Shown: one piece after another, positions 21,167 through 33,213 of the stretch
How the letters are laid out: each line of letters starts with the position of its first letter
How positions within the stretch are numbered: position 1 is the first letter of the stretch
The notes under the pieces: model-generated
What the model was told of the DNA's origin: nothing
What the model saw: only the letters and a program-made list of their open reading frames with translations
Databases searched by the model: none
Origin: Flectonema sp. DT1601
Lineage: Eukaryota; Euglenozoa; Diplonemea; Diplonemida; Diplonemidae
Assembly: GCA_964019425.1 (NCBI GenBank)
Contig: OZ025807.1
Coordinates: forward strand, 488,323 to 552,322
DNA: 64,000 nucleotides
Direction of reading: 5' to 3'
Position numbers and translations under genes: made by a program

Positions 21167-21421
21167 ATAAACAATGTTATCATTGTTTTTTTTCTATCGA
21201 TCGACTATGTCGATCACTTTCAATTTTCCGTCCTGGTCAGGACGCTAAACTGATTGTTTTTTCTTTAAAAATAAATAAAAAGAATAAAAAAAAAAAAAAA
21301 AAAAAAAGGAATAAACAATGTTATCATTGTTTTTTTTCTATCGATCGACTATGTCGATTAATTTCTATTTTCCGTCCTGATCGAGACGCTAAACTGATTG
21401 TTTCCCTTTTTTAAATAATAA

Positions 21422-21430
<9 letters not shown>
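18625..21430 (-). repeat. Satellite family E, minus block in the second segmental unit
   Basis: The same array as 14340-17392, nearly identical unit by unit, except that about 220 bp around the position equivalent to 16200-16450 are absent and a few single-base differences occur (for example TTTTCCCTCC at 18700 in place of TTTTCCGTCC). Confidence 0.93.
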
Positions 21431-21457
<27 letters not shown>

Positions 21458-22025
21458 ATCTCCCTGCTATCCTCATATCCCCACAATAATATTATACCTT
21501 TTCATTTTCTCTTTCCTTTTCTGGTCTTTTTTTTTTCTTTTTTTCCTTTTTCATACAACGTTTTTTATTTATATTTTATTTTTTTTTTTTTTTCATGTTT
21601 GATTATTTCCTCTTCATATTTTTTTTCTATTCTTTCTTTTTTTTTTTTTTTTTTTTTTTTTCTCTACCTCTCTCTTAATTCTGTTCGTTTCTTTGAAACG
21701 AAAATTCATTTGAATATTATTCCTTGGTCAGCAACCATCATTGTCGCCCTTTGGGCCTGTTAAAAAAAAAAAAAAAAATAAAAAGAAAGTTTACATCGGG
21801 AATAGGGCAGGAGCCAAAAGCTCCCAGTCCGTTACTTCCCACCTTTTCGAAATTCCGTGGGGATATGAGGGATAGCAGGGAGATGCTCATTTTTTTATTT
21901 TTTTTTTTTTTTATTTATTATTTAAAAAAAGGAAACAATCAGTTTAGCGTCTCGATCAGGACGGAAAATAGAAATTAATCGACATAGTCGATCGATAGAA
22001 AAAAAACAATGATAACATTGTTTAT

Positions 22026-22063
<38 letters not shown>

Positions 22064-22067
22064 CGGC

Positions 22068-22373
22068 TGAATTTCGATAAGTGGGAAGTAACGGACTGGG
22101 AGCTTTTGGCTCCTGCCCTATTCCCGATGTAAACTTTCTTTTTATTTTTATTTTTTTTTTTAACAGGCCCAAAGGGCGACAATGATGGTTGCTGACCAAG
22201 GAATAATATTCAAATGAATTTTCGTTTCAAAGAAACGAACAGAATTGAGAGAGAGGCAGAGAAAAAAAAAAAAAAAAAAAAAAGAATAGAAAAAAAAAAA
22301 TATGAAGAGGAAATAATCAAACATGAAAAAAAAAAAAAAAAAATATATAAATAAAAAACGTTGTATGAAAAAG
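22068..22373 (+). repeat. Family A, plus copy (start of a third segmental unit)
   Basis: Identical to the family-A copies at 13722 and 18006 up to GTTGTATGAAAAAGG, where it breaks into satellite family E in plus orientation. Confidence 0.9.
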
Positions 22374-22374
22374 G

Positions 22375-22628
22375 ATTTAATTATTTTAAAGAAAAAACAA
22401 TCAGTTTAGCGTCTTGACCAGGACGGAAAATAGAAAGTAATCGACATAGTCGATCGATAAAAAAAAAACAATGATAACATTGTTTATTCCTTTTTTTTTT
22501 TTTTTTTTTTTTGTTCTTTTCATTTATTTTTAAAGAAAAAACAATCAGTTTAGCGTCCTGACCAGGACGGAAAATTGAAAGTGATCGACATAGTCGATCG
22601 ATAAAAAAACAATGATAACATTGATTAA

Positions 22629-22668
<40 letters not shown>

Positions 22669-23063
22669 TTTTAATTATTTTTTAAAGAAAAAACAATCAG
22701 TTTAGCGTCTTGACCAGGACGGAAAATAGAAAGTGAACGACATAGTCGATCGATAAAAAACAATGATAACATTGTTTATTCTTTTTTTTTTTTTTTTTTT
22801 TTTTTAATCCTTTTTATTATTTTAAAGAAAAAACAATCAGTTTAGCGTCCTGACCAGGACGGAAAATTGAAAGTGATCGACATAGTCGATCGATAAAAAA
22901 AAAACAATGATAACATTGTTTATTCCTTTTTTTTTTTTTTTTTTTTTGTTCTTTTCATTTATTTTTAAAGAAAAAACAATCAGTTTAGCGTCCTGACCAG
23001 GACGGAAAATTGAAAGTGATCGACATAGTCGATCGATAAAAAAACAATGATAACATTGATTAA

Positions 23064-23102
<39 letters not shown>

Positions 23103-24075
23103 TTTTAATTATTTTTTTTTTTTTTTTTAAAGAAAAAACAATCAGTTTAGCGTCTTGACCAGGACGGAAAATAGAAAGTGATCGACATAGTCGATCGATA
23201 AAAAAACAATGATAACATTGTTTATTCTTTTTTTTTTTTTTTTTTTTTTTATATTCTTTTTTATTAATTTTGAAAAAAAAACAATCAGTTTAGCGTCTTG
23301 ACCAGGACGGAAAATAGAAAGTAATCGACATAGTCGATCGATGAAAAAAAAAACAATGATGACATTGTTTATTCTTTTTTTTTTTTTTTTTAAATTCTTT
23401 TTATTTATTTTTAAAGAAAAAAAAACGGAAAATAAAAATTAGTCGACAAAGTCGAACGATAAAAAAAAAACAATGATAACATTGTTTATTCTTTTTGTTT
23501 TTGTTTTTTTTTTTATATTCTTTTTTATTAATTTTGAAAAAAAAACAATCAGTTTAGCGTCTTGACCAGGACGGAAAATAGAAAGTAATCGACATAGTCG
23601 ATCGATGAAAAAAAAAACAATGATGACATTGTTTATTCTTTTTTTTTTTTTTTTTAAATTCTTTTTATTTATTTTTTAAAAAGAAAAAAAAACGGAAAAT
23701 AGAAATTAGTCAACAAAGTCGAACAATAAAAAAAAAAAACAATGATAACATTGTTTATTCTTTTTTTTTTATTTTTTTTTTATTTTTTTTTTATTTTTTT
23801 TTTATTTTTTTTTTATATTCTTTTTTATTAATTTTGAAAAAAAAACAATCAGTTTAGCGTCTTGACCAGGACGGAAAATAGAAAGTGATCGACATAGTCG
23901 ATCGATAAAAAAAAACAATGATAACATTGTTTATTCTTTTTTTTTTATTTTTTTTTGTATTCTTTTTTATTAATTTTGAAAAAAAACAATCAGTTTAGCG
24001 TCTTGACCAGGACGGAAAATAGAAAGTGATCGACATAGTCGATCGATAAAAAAAAACAATGATGACATTGTTTAT

Positions 24076-24111
<36 letters not shown>

Positions 24112-24223
24112 CTTTTTATTATTTTTAAAGAAAAAACAGTCAGTTTAGCGTCTTGACCAGGACGAAAAATAGAAAGTGATCGACATAGTCGATCGATAAA
24201 AAAACAATGATAACATTGTTTAT

Positions 24224-24278
<55 letters not shown>

Positions 24279-24958
24279 CTTCTTATTATTTTTTAAAGAA
24301 AAAACAATCAGTTTAGCGTCTTGACCAGGACGGAAAATAGAAAGTAATCGACATAGTCGATCGATAAAATAAAAACAATGATAACATTGTTTATTCTTTT
24401 TTTCTTTTTTTTTTTATTCTTTTTATTTATTTTTAAAGAAAAAACAATCAGCTTAGCGTCCTGACCAGGACGAAAAATAGAAAGTGATCGACATAGTCGA
24501 TCGATAAAAAAACAATGATAACATTGTTTATTCTTTTTTTTTTTGTTTTTTTTTTTTTATTCTTTTTATTTATTTTTTTAAGAAAAAACAATCAGTTTAG
24601 CGTCTTGACCAGGACGGAAAATAGAAATTAGTCGACAAAGTCAATCGATAACAAAACAATGATAACATTGTTTATTCTTTTTTTTTTTTTTTTTTTTTTT
24701 TATTCTTTTTATTTATTTTTTAAAGAAAAAACAATCAGTTTAGCGTCCTGACCAGGACGGAAAATAGAAAGTAATCGACATAGTCGATCGATAAAAAAAA
24801 ACAATGATAACATTGTTTAATCTTTTTTTTTTTTTTTTTTTTTTTATTCTTTTTATTTATTTAGAAAAAACAATCAGTTTAGCGTCTTGACCGGGACGGA
24901 AAATAGAAATTAGTCGACAAAGTCGATCGATAAAAAAACAATGATAACATTGTTTATT

Positions 24959-24992
<34 letters not shown>

Positions 24993-25705
24993 CTTTTTAT
25001 TTATTTTTTAAGAAAAAAACGGAAAATAGAAATTAGTCGACAAAGTCGAACGATAAAAAAACAATGATAGCATTGTTTATTCTTTTTTTTTATTTTTTTT
25101 TTTTATAATCTTTTTTTATTAATTTTGAAAAAAAAAAAACAATCAGTTTAGCGTCTTGACCAGGACGGAAAATAGAAAGTAATCGACATAGTCGATCGAT
25201 AAAAAAACAATGATAACATTGTTTATTCTTTTTTTTTTTTTTTTTTTAAATTCTTTTTATTTATTTTTTAAGAAAAAAACGGAAAATAGAAATTAGTCGA
25301 CAAAGTCGAACGATAAAAAAACAATGATAGCATTGTTTATTCTTTTTTTTTATTTTTTTTTTTTATAATCTTTTTTTATTAATTTTGAAAAAAAAAAAAC
25401 AATCAGTTTAGCGTCCTGACCAGGACGGAAAATAGAAATTAGTCGACAAAGTCGATCGATAAAAAAACAATGGTAACATTGTTTATTCTTTTTTTTTTTT
25501 TTTTTTTAAATTCTTTTTATTTATTTTTTAAGAGAAAAAAACGGAAAATAGAATTTAGTCGACAAAGTCGAACGATAAAAAAACAATGATAACATTGTTT
25601 ATTCTTTTTTTTATTTTTTTTTTTTTATATTCTTTTTTATTAATTTTGAAAAAAAAAAAAAAAAAACAATCAGTTTAGCGTCTTGACCAGGACGGAAAAT
25701 AGAAA
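22375..25705 (+). repeat. Satellite family E, plus-orientation block (about 25 units)
   Basis: Long plus-orientation array. Several units carry GAACGATAAAA with TCGACAAAGTCGA and no CCTGACCAGG palindrome, alternating with full units from about 23390 onward. Dimers at 22510-22680 and 22940-23110, and at 25000-25250 and 25250-25500, are near-exact local duplications, so turnover by unequal exchange is recent. Confidence 0.94.
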
Positions 25706-25714
25706 TTTCGTTTT

Positions 25715-26020
25715 TCTAATGCACAAGAGATACCATCACTCATGAGATACCAACGCACATACGAGATACCAGCACTCCAGAGATACCGACACGCTAGAGA
25801 TACCAAGTCACTTGAGATACCTCCTTGTAAATTAATTCCCGGTATTTCAAATTTGAATTGATAGTGTCAACTCTGCTTGCTGCTCTTGTTCATGTGTTGT
25901 CTCCTGAAAGTGATCTTAACTCCTATAAAAAAAAAAAAAAAAAAAGAAATCAAAAAAGAAGAATTTTCAAACGAAGTTATAACAACCCCTACCACCCATT
26001 ATGATCAATTCCGCTTGTTT
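25715..26020 (-). repeat. Family C, minus copy with full GAGATACC array
   Basis: Starts with TTTCTAATGCACAA, then six GAGATACC octamers at about 25727-25820 with periods 17, 19, 17, 17, 17, then the family-C body. The array is the complement of the GGTATCTC array at 32727-32826. Confidence 0.88.
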
Positions 26021-26069
26021 TTTTTTTTTTTTTTTTTAAAAAACAAATAAAACAAATAAAAAAAAAAAT

Positions 26070-26426
26070 TATAAAAGATCAAACAATGTTATCATTGTTT
26101 TTTTTATCGATCGACTCTGTCGACTAATTTCTATTTTCCGTTTTTTTTCTTTAAAAAATAAATAAAAAGAATTTAAAAAAAAAAAAAAAAGATTAAACAA
26201 TGTTATCATTGTTTTTTTATCGATCGACTATGTCGATTACTTTCTATTTTCCGTCCTGGTCAAGACGCTAAACTGATTGTTTTTTTTTTTTCAAAATTAA
26301 TAAAAAAAGATTATAAAAAAAAAAAATAAAAAAAAAGAATAAACAATGCTATCATTGTTTTTTTATCGTTCGACTTTGTCGACTAATTTCTATTTTCCGT
26401 TTTTTTCTTAAAAAATAAATAAAAAG

Positions 26427-26460
<34 letters not shown>

Positions 26461-27318
26461 AATAAACAATGTTATCATTGTTTTTTTATCGATCGACTTT
26501 GTCGACTAATTTCTATTTTCCGTTTTTTTTCTTTAAAAAATAAATAAAAAGAATTTAAAAAAAAAAAAAAAAGATTAAACAATGTTATCATTGTTTTTTT
26601 ATCGATCGACTATGTCGATTACTTTCTATTTTCCGTCCTGGTCAAGACGCTAAACTGATTGTTTTTTTCAAAATTAATAAAAAAGAATATAAAAAAAAAA
26701 ATAAAAAAAAAAAAGAATAAACAATGTTATCATTATTTTTTCTATCGTTCGACTTTGTCGACTAATTTCTATTTTCCGTTTTTTTTCTTTAAAAATAAAT
26801 AAAAAGAATTTAAAAAACAAAAAAAGAATAAACAATGTTATCATTGTTTTTTTATCGATCGACTATGTCGATCACTTTCTATTTTCCGTCCTGGTCAAGA
26901 CGCTAAACTGATTGTTTTTTTTTTTTTCAAAATTAATAAAAAAGAATATAAAAAAAAAAAAAATAAAAAAAAAAAAAGAATAAACAATGTTATCATTGTT
27001 TTTTTATCGATCGACTCTGTCGACTAATTTCTATTTTCTTTTTTTTCTTTAAAAAATAAATAAAAAGAATTTAAAAAAAAAATAAAAAAGAATAAACAAT
27101 GTTATCATTATTTTTTCTATCGTTCGACTTTGTCGACTAATTTCTATTTTCCGTTTTTTTTCTTTAAAAATAAATAAAAAGAATTTAAAAAACAAAAAAA
27201 GAATAAACAATGTTATCATTGTTTTTTTATCGATCGACTATGTCGATTACTTTCTATTTTCCGTCCTGGTCAAGACGCTAAACTGATTGTTTCTTTCAAA
27301 ATTAATAAAAAAGAATAT
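26070..27318 (-). repeat. Satellite family E, minus block before the CCHC transposon
   Basis: About nine units, mixing TCGACTCTGTCGA, TCGACTTTGTCGA and TCGACTATGTCGA variants. The inner three bases vary while the paired bases do not. The block is cut at AATAAAAAAGAATAT by the DNA transposon and continues at about 28701. Confidence 0.92.
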
Positions 27319-28696
27319 GAGGACGTGCCAAAAGTAGGGCCTATTTTGTACCACGGGTAACTGCCGGCCTCTAAATCTTGGTCTGAGCACTTTTTTGGCC
27401 CACTCTGTATATTAGAAAACTCAATTCCGGGTCTGGGATACAACTTTACTTGTCACCAGTTCAAAAATTCTGCAATTTTTAGGGGAAATTGACTGTATTA
27501 CACTGTAAGATGCTTGTGCACAGTTGAGACCAATTTGTAAGGTAGTAGTAGGAGAGTGTCACTCGCTTGAATCACAGCTTCACAAATAACAATGACAATT
27601 AAGGATACTCTAGAACGAGAGCCACTGTGACAGGCATTTCGGCAGCATATCAAATGTCATCCAGAGCCTCACCGAGGTGGCAGGCGTACTCCGAACGCTC
27701 AGCGACACAACACTTGTATTCCTCTTCTTTGAAGAGCAAGAAGTGAGTGTGCAGAACCTCCGCATCCCAGCCGTAACCAGCATCCCCACCTACCAAAAGG
27801 ATACTTCAGGTCAGATATATATCACAGCTTTCTCTGACGAAAACCCGCAATTTGCACTTGACGGAGGTAAGGCTACTTTGCTACTGAACCACAAGCCCAA
27901 AATATCAGATAAGCTTCCCCTTACTAGAGCTGAGAAGAGCACTATTGGATCTACACCCCTTGACACAACCGCGGACAACAACAAGTTTGCAGAGATAGAG
28001 CACAGTCAGCATATCGATTCCCTGAAGAATAAACGAGCAAGAAAAGAAGCCTTTTTTGAAAGGTTAGACAGGGAGCACACCATCCAACAACGAGCCTGCA
28101 AACGGAAAAGTGCCCCCGAGAAGCCTGTTAGAAAGAAGCGCCAATGCAGCCAGTGCAGCTCTCTTACTCATGATCTCCGAAATTGTCCAGACCGTCGTTC
28201 TGAACCCGAAAGCTCTGATTCAAGTAGCAGTGTAACCCCTTAAAAAACGTAAGTGTGTACAACATTATTAGTAAGTTAGTGTAGGTGCAGAATGCACACG
28301 AATGATCAATATCAGTCCATCAGTCCTCTTAGCTTCGCTGCTTGTGCCAAAACTTACGTATTAATTTTGTCATGCAGTTTCTAAATTCATCGGATGGGGA
28401 TGGGTCTGCTTGCCCAGGATATGGAGTTCGACAGCCACGGAGAACAATGCATCTAATTACAGAGGTCTGATATGTGAAGTAAACCTGCCCCCTGTGTGTG
28501 TACTGCATAACACAGTAATACAGTCAATTTCCCCTAAAAATTGCAGAATTTTTGAACTGGTGACAAGTAAAGTTGTATCCCAGACCCGGAATTGAGTTTT
28601 CTAATATACAGAGTGGGCCAAAAAAGTGCTCAGACCAAGATTTAGAGGCCGGCAGTTACCCGTGGTACAAAATGGTACCCTACTTTTGGCATCCTC
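27319..28696 (+). mobile_element. DNA transposon with about 180-bp terminal inverted repeats
   Basis: Left end GAGGACGTGCCAAAAGTAGG (27319 to about 27501) and right end (about 28517-28696) are near-perfect inverted repeats over roughly 180 bp, sharing TTTTGTACCACGGGTAACTG and TTAGGGGAAATTGACTGT. It interrupts a satellite unit, with ATAT on both sides as the possible target duplication. At about 1.38 kb it is too small for a full transposase. Long inverted repeats and a knuckle-bearing reading frame suggest a deletion derivative of a MULE-type element, though not of the one at 8812, whose ends are unrelated. Confidence 0.88.
27677..28243 (+). CDS. CCHC zinc-knuckle protein of the 27319-28696 transposon
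   Basis: The frame encodes 188 aa. Residues about 115-150 are highly basic and helical (KNKRARKEAFFERLDREHTI). A CCHC knuckle, CSQCSSLTHDLRNC, follows at about 161-174, and the protein ends in a Ser-rich acidic tail. This order (basic helix, CCHC knuckle, acidic Ser tail) is what the C-terminus of MULE transposases looks like, including the one at 9168. No catalytic core is present. The first 60 residues, with a possible intron between, may be relic transposase sequence. It is either a cut-down relic or a small DNA-binding accessory protein kept by the element. Confidence 0.6.
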   Translation: MAGVLRTLSDTTLVFLFFEEQEVSVQNLRIPAVTSIPTYQKDTSGQIYITAFSDENPQFALDGGKATLLLNHKPKISDKLPLTRAEKSTIGSTPLDTTADNNKFAEIEHSQHIDSLKNKRARKEAFFERLDREHTIQQRACKRKSAPEKPVRKKRQCSQCSSLTHDLRNCPDRRSEPESSDSSSSVTP

Positions 28697-28719
28697 TCAT
28701 ATAAAAAAAAAATAAAAAA

Positions 28720-30317
28720 AAATAAAAAAAAAAGATTAAACAATGTTATCATTGTTTTTTTTATCGTTCGACCTTGTCGACTAATTTCTATTTTCCGTTT
28801 TTTTCTTTAAAAATAAATAAAAAAGAATTTAAAAAAAAAAAAAAAAAGAATAAACAATGTTATCATTGTTTTTTTATCGATCGACTATGTCGATTACTTT
28901 CTATTTTCCGTCCTGGTCAAGACGCTAAACTGATTGCTTTTTTTTTCAAAATTAATAAAAAAGAATATAAAAAAAAAATAAAAAAGAATAACCAATGTTA
29001 TCATTGTTTTTTTTTATCGTTCGACTTTGTCGACTAATTTCTATTTTCCGTTTTTTTCTTTAAAAAATAAATAAAAAGAATTTAAAATAAAAAAAAAAAG
29101 AATAAACAATGTTATCATTGTTTTTTTATCGATCGACTATGTCGATTACTTTCTATTTTCCGTCCTGGTCAAGACGCTAAACTGATTGTTTTTTTTTCAA
29201 AATTAATAAAAAAGAATAGAAAAAAAAAAATAAAAAATAGAATAAACAATGTTATCATTGTTTTTTTTTTTTATCGTTCGACTTTGTCGACTAATTTCTA
29301 TTTTCCATTTTTTTTCTTTAAAAATAAATAAAAAGAATTTAAAATAAAAAAAAGAATAAACAATATTATCATTGTTTTTTTTTTATCGATCGACTATGTC
29401 GATTACTTTCTATTTTCCGTCCTGGTCAAGACGCTAAACTGATTGTTTTTTTTTTCAAAATTAATAAAAAAGAATATAAAAAAAAAATAAAAAAGAATAA
29501 CCAATGTTATCATTGTTTTTTTTTTATCGTTCGACTTTGTCGACTAATTTCTATTTTCCGTTTTTTTCTTTAAAAAATAAATAAAAAGAATTTAAAATAA
29601 AAAAAAAAAGAATAAACAATGTTATCATTGTTTTTTTATCGATCGACTATGTCGATTACTTTCTATTTTCCGTCCTGGTCAAGACGCTAAACTGATTGTT
29701 TTTTTTCAAAATTAATAAAAAAGAATAGAAAAAAAAAAATAAAAAATAGAATAAACAATGTTATCATTGTTTTTTTTTTATCGTTCGACTTTGTCGACTA
29801 ATTTCTATTTTCCATTTTTTTTCTTTAAAAATAAATAAAAAGAATTTAAAATAAAAAAAAGAATAAACAATATTATCATTGTTTTTTTTTTATCGATCGA
29901 CTATGTCGATCACTTTCTATTTTCCGTCCTGGTCAAGACGCTAAACTGATTGTTTTTTTTTTTCAAAATTAATAAAAAAGAATATAAAAAAAAATACAAA
30001 AAAAAGAATAAACAATGTTATCATTGTTTTTTTTTATCGTTCGACTTTGTCGACTAATTTCTATTTTCCGTTTTTTTTCTTTAAAAATAAATAAAAAGAA
30101 TCTAAAATAAAAAAAAAGAATAAACAATGTTATCATTGTTTTTTTTATCGATCGACTATGTCGATCACTTTCTATTTTCCGTCCTGGTCAAGACGCTAAA
30201 CTGTTTTTTTTTTTCTCCAAAATTAATAAAAAGAATAAAAAAAAAAAAAAAAGAATAAACAATGTTATCATTGTTTTTTTTTTATCATTCGACTTTGTCG
30301 ACTAATTTCTATTTTCC

Positions 30318-30356
<39 letters not shown>

Positions 30357-31054
30357 CTTTAAAAAATGAATAAAAAGAATTTAAAATAAAAAAAAAAGAA
30401 TAAACAATATTATCATTGTTTTTTTTTATCGATCGACTATGTCGATCACTTTCTATTTTCCGTCCTGGTCAAGACGCTAAACTGATTGTTTTTTTTTTCA
30501 AAATTAATAAAAAAAAAAAAAAAAAAATAAAAAAAATAAAAAAAAAAGAATAAACAATGTTATCATTGTTTTTTTTTTATCGTTCGACTTTGTTGACTAA
30601 TTTCTATTTTCCGTTTTTTTTTTTCTTTTTAAAAAATAAATAAAAAGAATTTAAAAAAAAAAAAAAAGAATAAACAATGTTATCATTGTTTTTTTTTATC
30701 GATCGACTATGTCGATTACTTTCTATTTTCCGTCCTGGTCAAGACGCTAAACTGATTGTTTTTTTTTTTTCAAAATTAATAAAAAAGAATATAAAAATAA
30801 AAATAAAAAAAAACAAAAAAAAGAATAAATAATGTTATCATTGTTTTTTTTTTATCGTTCGACTTTGTCGACTAATTTTTATTTACCGTTTTTTTCTTTA
30901 AAAAATAAATAAAAAGAATTTAAAATAAAAAAAAAAAGAATAAACAATGTTATCATTGTTTTTTTTATCGATCGACTATGTCGATCACTTTCTATTTTCC
31001 GTCCTGGTCAAGACGCTAAACTGATTGTTTTTTTCTTTAAAAAAATAAGAAGGA

Positions 31055-31086
<32 letters not shown>

Positions 31087-31485
31087 TAAACAATGTTATC
31101 ATTGTTTTTTTATCGATCGACTACGTCGATCACTTTCTATTTTCCGTCCTGGTCAAGACGCTAAACTGATTGTTTTTTTTTTTTTTTTCAAAATTAATAA
31201 AAAAAAAGAATAAAAAAAAAAAAAAAAAAAAAGGAATAAACAATGTTATCATTGTTTTTTTTTTTATCGATCGACTATGTCGATTAATTTCTATTTTCCG
31301 TCCTGGTCAAGACGCTAAACTGATTGTTTTTTCTTTAAAATAATTAAAAGGATTTAAAAAAAAAAAAAATAAAGAATAAACAATGTTATCATTGTTTTTT
31401 TTTCTATCGATCGACTATGTCGATTAATTTCTATTTTCCGTCCTGATCGAGACGCTAAACTGATTGTTTCCTTTTTTTAAATAAT
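28720..31485 (-). repeat. Satellite family E, minus block after the CCHC transposon
   Basis: About 20 units. A dimer of about 570 bp (28820-29390 and 29430-29880) is almost exactly duplicated. One unit has a T run of about 40 at 30320-30357. Some units carry AACAATATTATCATTG, breaking the otherwise constant palindrome. Confidence 0.93.
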
Positions 31486-31489
31486 AAAA

Positions 31490-31892
31490 AAAAAAAAAAA
31501 AAAAAAAAAAGAGCATTTCCCTGCTATCCTCATATCCCCACAATAATATTATACCTTTTCATTTTCTCTTTCCTTTTCTGGTCTTTTTTTTTTTTTTTTT
31601 TTTTCTTTTTTTTCCTTTTTCATACAACGTTTTTAATTTTTTTTTTATTTTTTATTTTTTCATGTTTGATTATTTCCTCTTCATATTTTTTTTTTTTCTT
31701 TTTCTCTGCCTCTCTCTTAATTCTGTTCGTTTCTTTGAAACGAAAATTCATTTGAATATTATTCCTTGGTCAGCAACCATCATTGTCGCCCTTTGGGCCT
31801 GTTAAAAAAAAAAAAAAAAAGAAAGTTTACATCGGGAATAGGGCAGGAGCCAAAAGCTCCCAGTCCGTTACTTCCCACTTTATCGAAATTCT
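31490..31892 (-). repeat. Family A, minus copy with GCATTTCCCTGC arm
   Basis: Same order as 17393-17800, with GAGCATTTCCCTGCTATCC in place of GAGCATCTCCC. It ends TATCGAAATTC and passes directly into satellite E in plus orientation. Confidence 0.88.
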
Positions 31893-32520
31893 TAATCGAC
31901 ATAGTCGATCGATAAAAAAACAATGATAACATTGTTTAATCTTTTTTTTTTTTTTTTTTTTTTAAATTCTTTTTATTTATTTTTTAAGAAAAAAAAAAAC
32001 GGAAAATAGAAATTAGTCGACAAAGTCGAACGATAAAAAAACAATGATAACATTGTTTATTCTTTTTTTTATTTTTTTTTTTTATATTCTTTTTTATTAA
32101 TTTTGAAAAAAAAAAAAAAAACAATCAGTTTAGCGTCTTGACCAGGACGGAAAATAGAAAGTAATCGACATAGTCGATCGATAAAAAAACAATGATAACA
32201 TTGTTTATTCTTTTTTTTTTTTTTTTTTTTTTTAAATTCTTTTTATTTATTTTTTGAGAAAAAAAAAAAAAACGGAAAATAGAAATTAGTCGACAAAGTC
32301 GAACGATAAAAAAACAATGATAACATTGTTTATTCTTTTTTTTATTTTTTTTTTTTTTTATATTCTTTTTTATTAATTTTGGAAAAAAAAAAAAAAACAA
32401 TCAGTTTAGCGTCTTGACCAGGACGGAAAATAGAAAGTAATCGACATAGTCGATCGATAAAAATACAATGATAACATTGTTTAATCTTTTATAATTTTTT
32501 ATTTTTTTTTTGTTTTAAAA
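31893..32520 (+). repeat. Satellite family E, plus block (about 5 units)
   Basis: Plus-orientation units alternating TCGACATAGTCGA and TCGACAAAGTCGA subtypes, leading through a T run into family C. Confidence 0.92.
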
Positions 32521-32529
32521 AAAAAAAAA

Positions 32530-32840
32530 AAACAAGCGGAATTGATCATAATGGGTGGTAGGGGTTGTTATAACTTCGTTTGAAAATTCTTCTTTTTTGA
32601 TTTCTTTTTTTTTTTTCTTTTTACAGGAGTTAAGATCACTGTCAGGAGACAACACATTAACAAGAGCAGCAAGCAGAGTTGACACTATCAATTCAAATTT
32701 GAAATACCGGGAATTAATTTACAAGGAGGTATCTCAAGTGACTTGGTATCTCTAGCGTGTCGGTATCTCTGGAGTGCTGGTATCTCGTATGTGCGTTGGT
32801 ATCTCATGAGTGATGGTATCTCTTGTGCATTTAGAGAAAC
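32530..32840 (+). repeat. Family C, best plus copy
   Basis: GCGGAATTGATCATAATGGG, T run with TTTACAGGAGTTAAGATCAC, CAAGAGCAGCAAGCAGAG, AAATACCGGGAATTAATTTA, then the GGTATCTC array (32727-32826) ending CTTGTGCATTTAG. The sequence at 32840-33005 is A-rich and leads into a family-F start and family A. Confidence 0.88.
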
Positions 32841-33006
32841 GAAAAAGAATGTCATGACCATGACGGAAGAGAATAAAAAAGAAAATTTAGAGAATAAAAA
32901 AGAAAAGATAATTGCAAGAGTTATTGTAGTAAAAGATTACAAATAAAAAAAAATGCAAGTATCAACACATGATCGAGATACACCAGCAGCTAACAAACAA
33001 CATAAG

Positions 33007-33213
33007 TTTCGATAAGTGGGAAGTAACGGACTGGGAGCTTTTGGCTCCTGCCCTATTCCCGATGTAAACTTTCTTTTTATTTTTATTTTTTTTTTTAACA
33101 GGCCCAAAGGGCGACAATGATGGTTGCTGACCAAGGAATAATATTCAAATGAATTTTCGTTTCAAAGAAACGAACAGAATTGAGAGAGAGGCAGAGAAAA
33201 AAAAAAAAAAAAA
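33007..33213 (+). repeat. Family A copy inserted in family F
   Basis: The uninterrupted family-F sequence at 42415 reads AACAACATAAAATTGAAGATC. Here it reads AACAACATAA, then a complete family-A copy with an A run, then TTGAAGATC. Family A is thus a discrete unit that can insert into other sequence and carries an A-rich 3' end, as a retroposed SINE would. Confidence 0.8.

Larger units (their letters stand above)
13722..22067. repeat. Direct 4.2-kb segmental tandem duplication
   Basis: Unit 1 (13722-18005) and unit 2 (18006-22067) have the same order: family A (+), family C (-), satellite E (-), a palindromic arm with GCATCTCCCTGCTATCC, family A (-), the inverse arm, and a short satellite E (+). 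They are almost identical over kilobases. Unit 2 is about 222 bp shorter, mainly because one satellite dimer is missing. A partial third unit starts at 22068 and runs to about 22373. Confidence 0.92.

Noticed and set aside
25727-25826. Evenly spaced GAGATACC repeats as a CRISPR array
   Set aside because: Repeat is only 8 bp with 9-11 bp spacers, spacers are the same in all genomic copies, and the context is eukaryotic with no cas genes.
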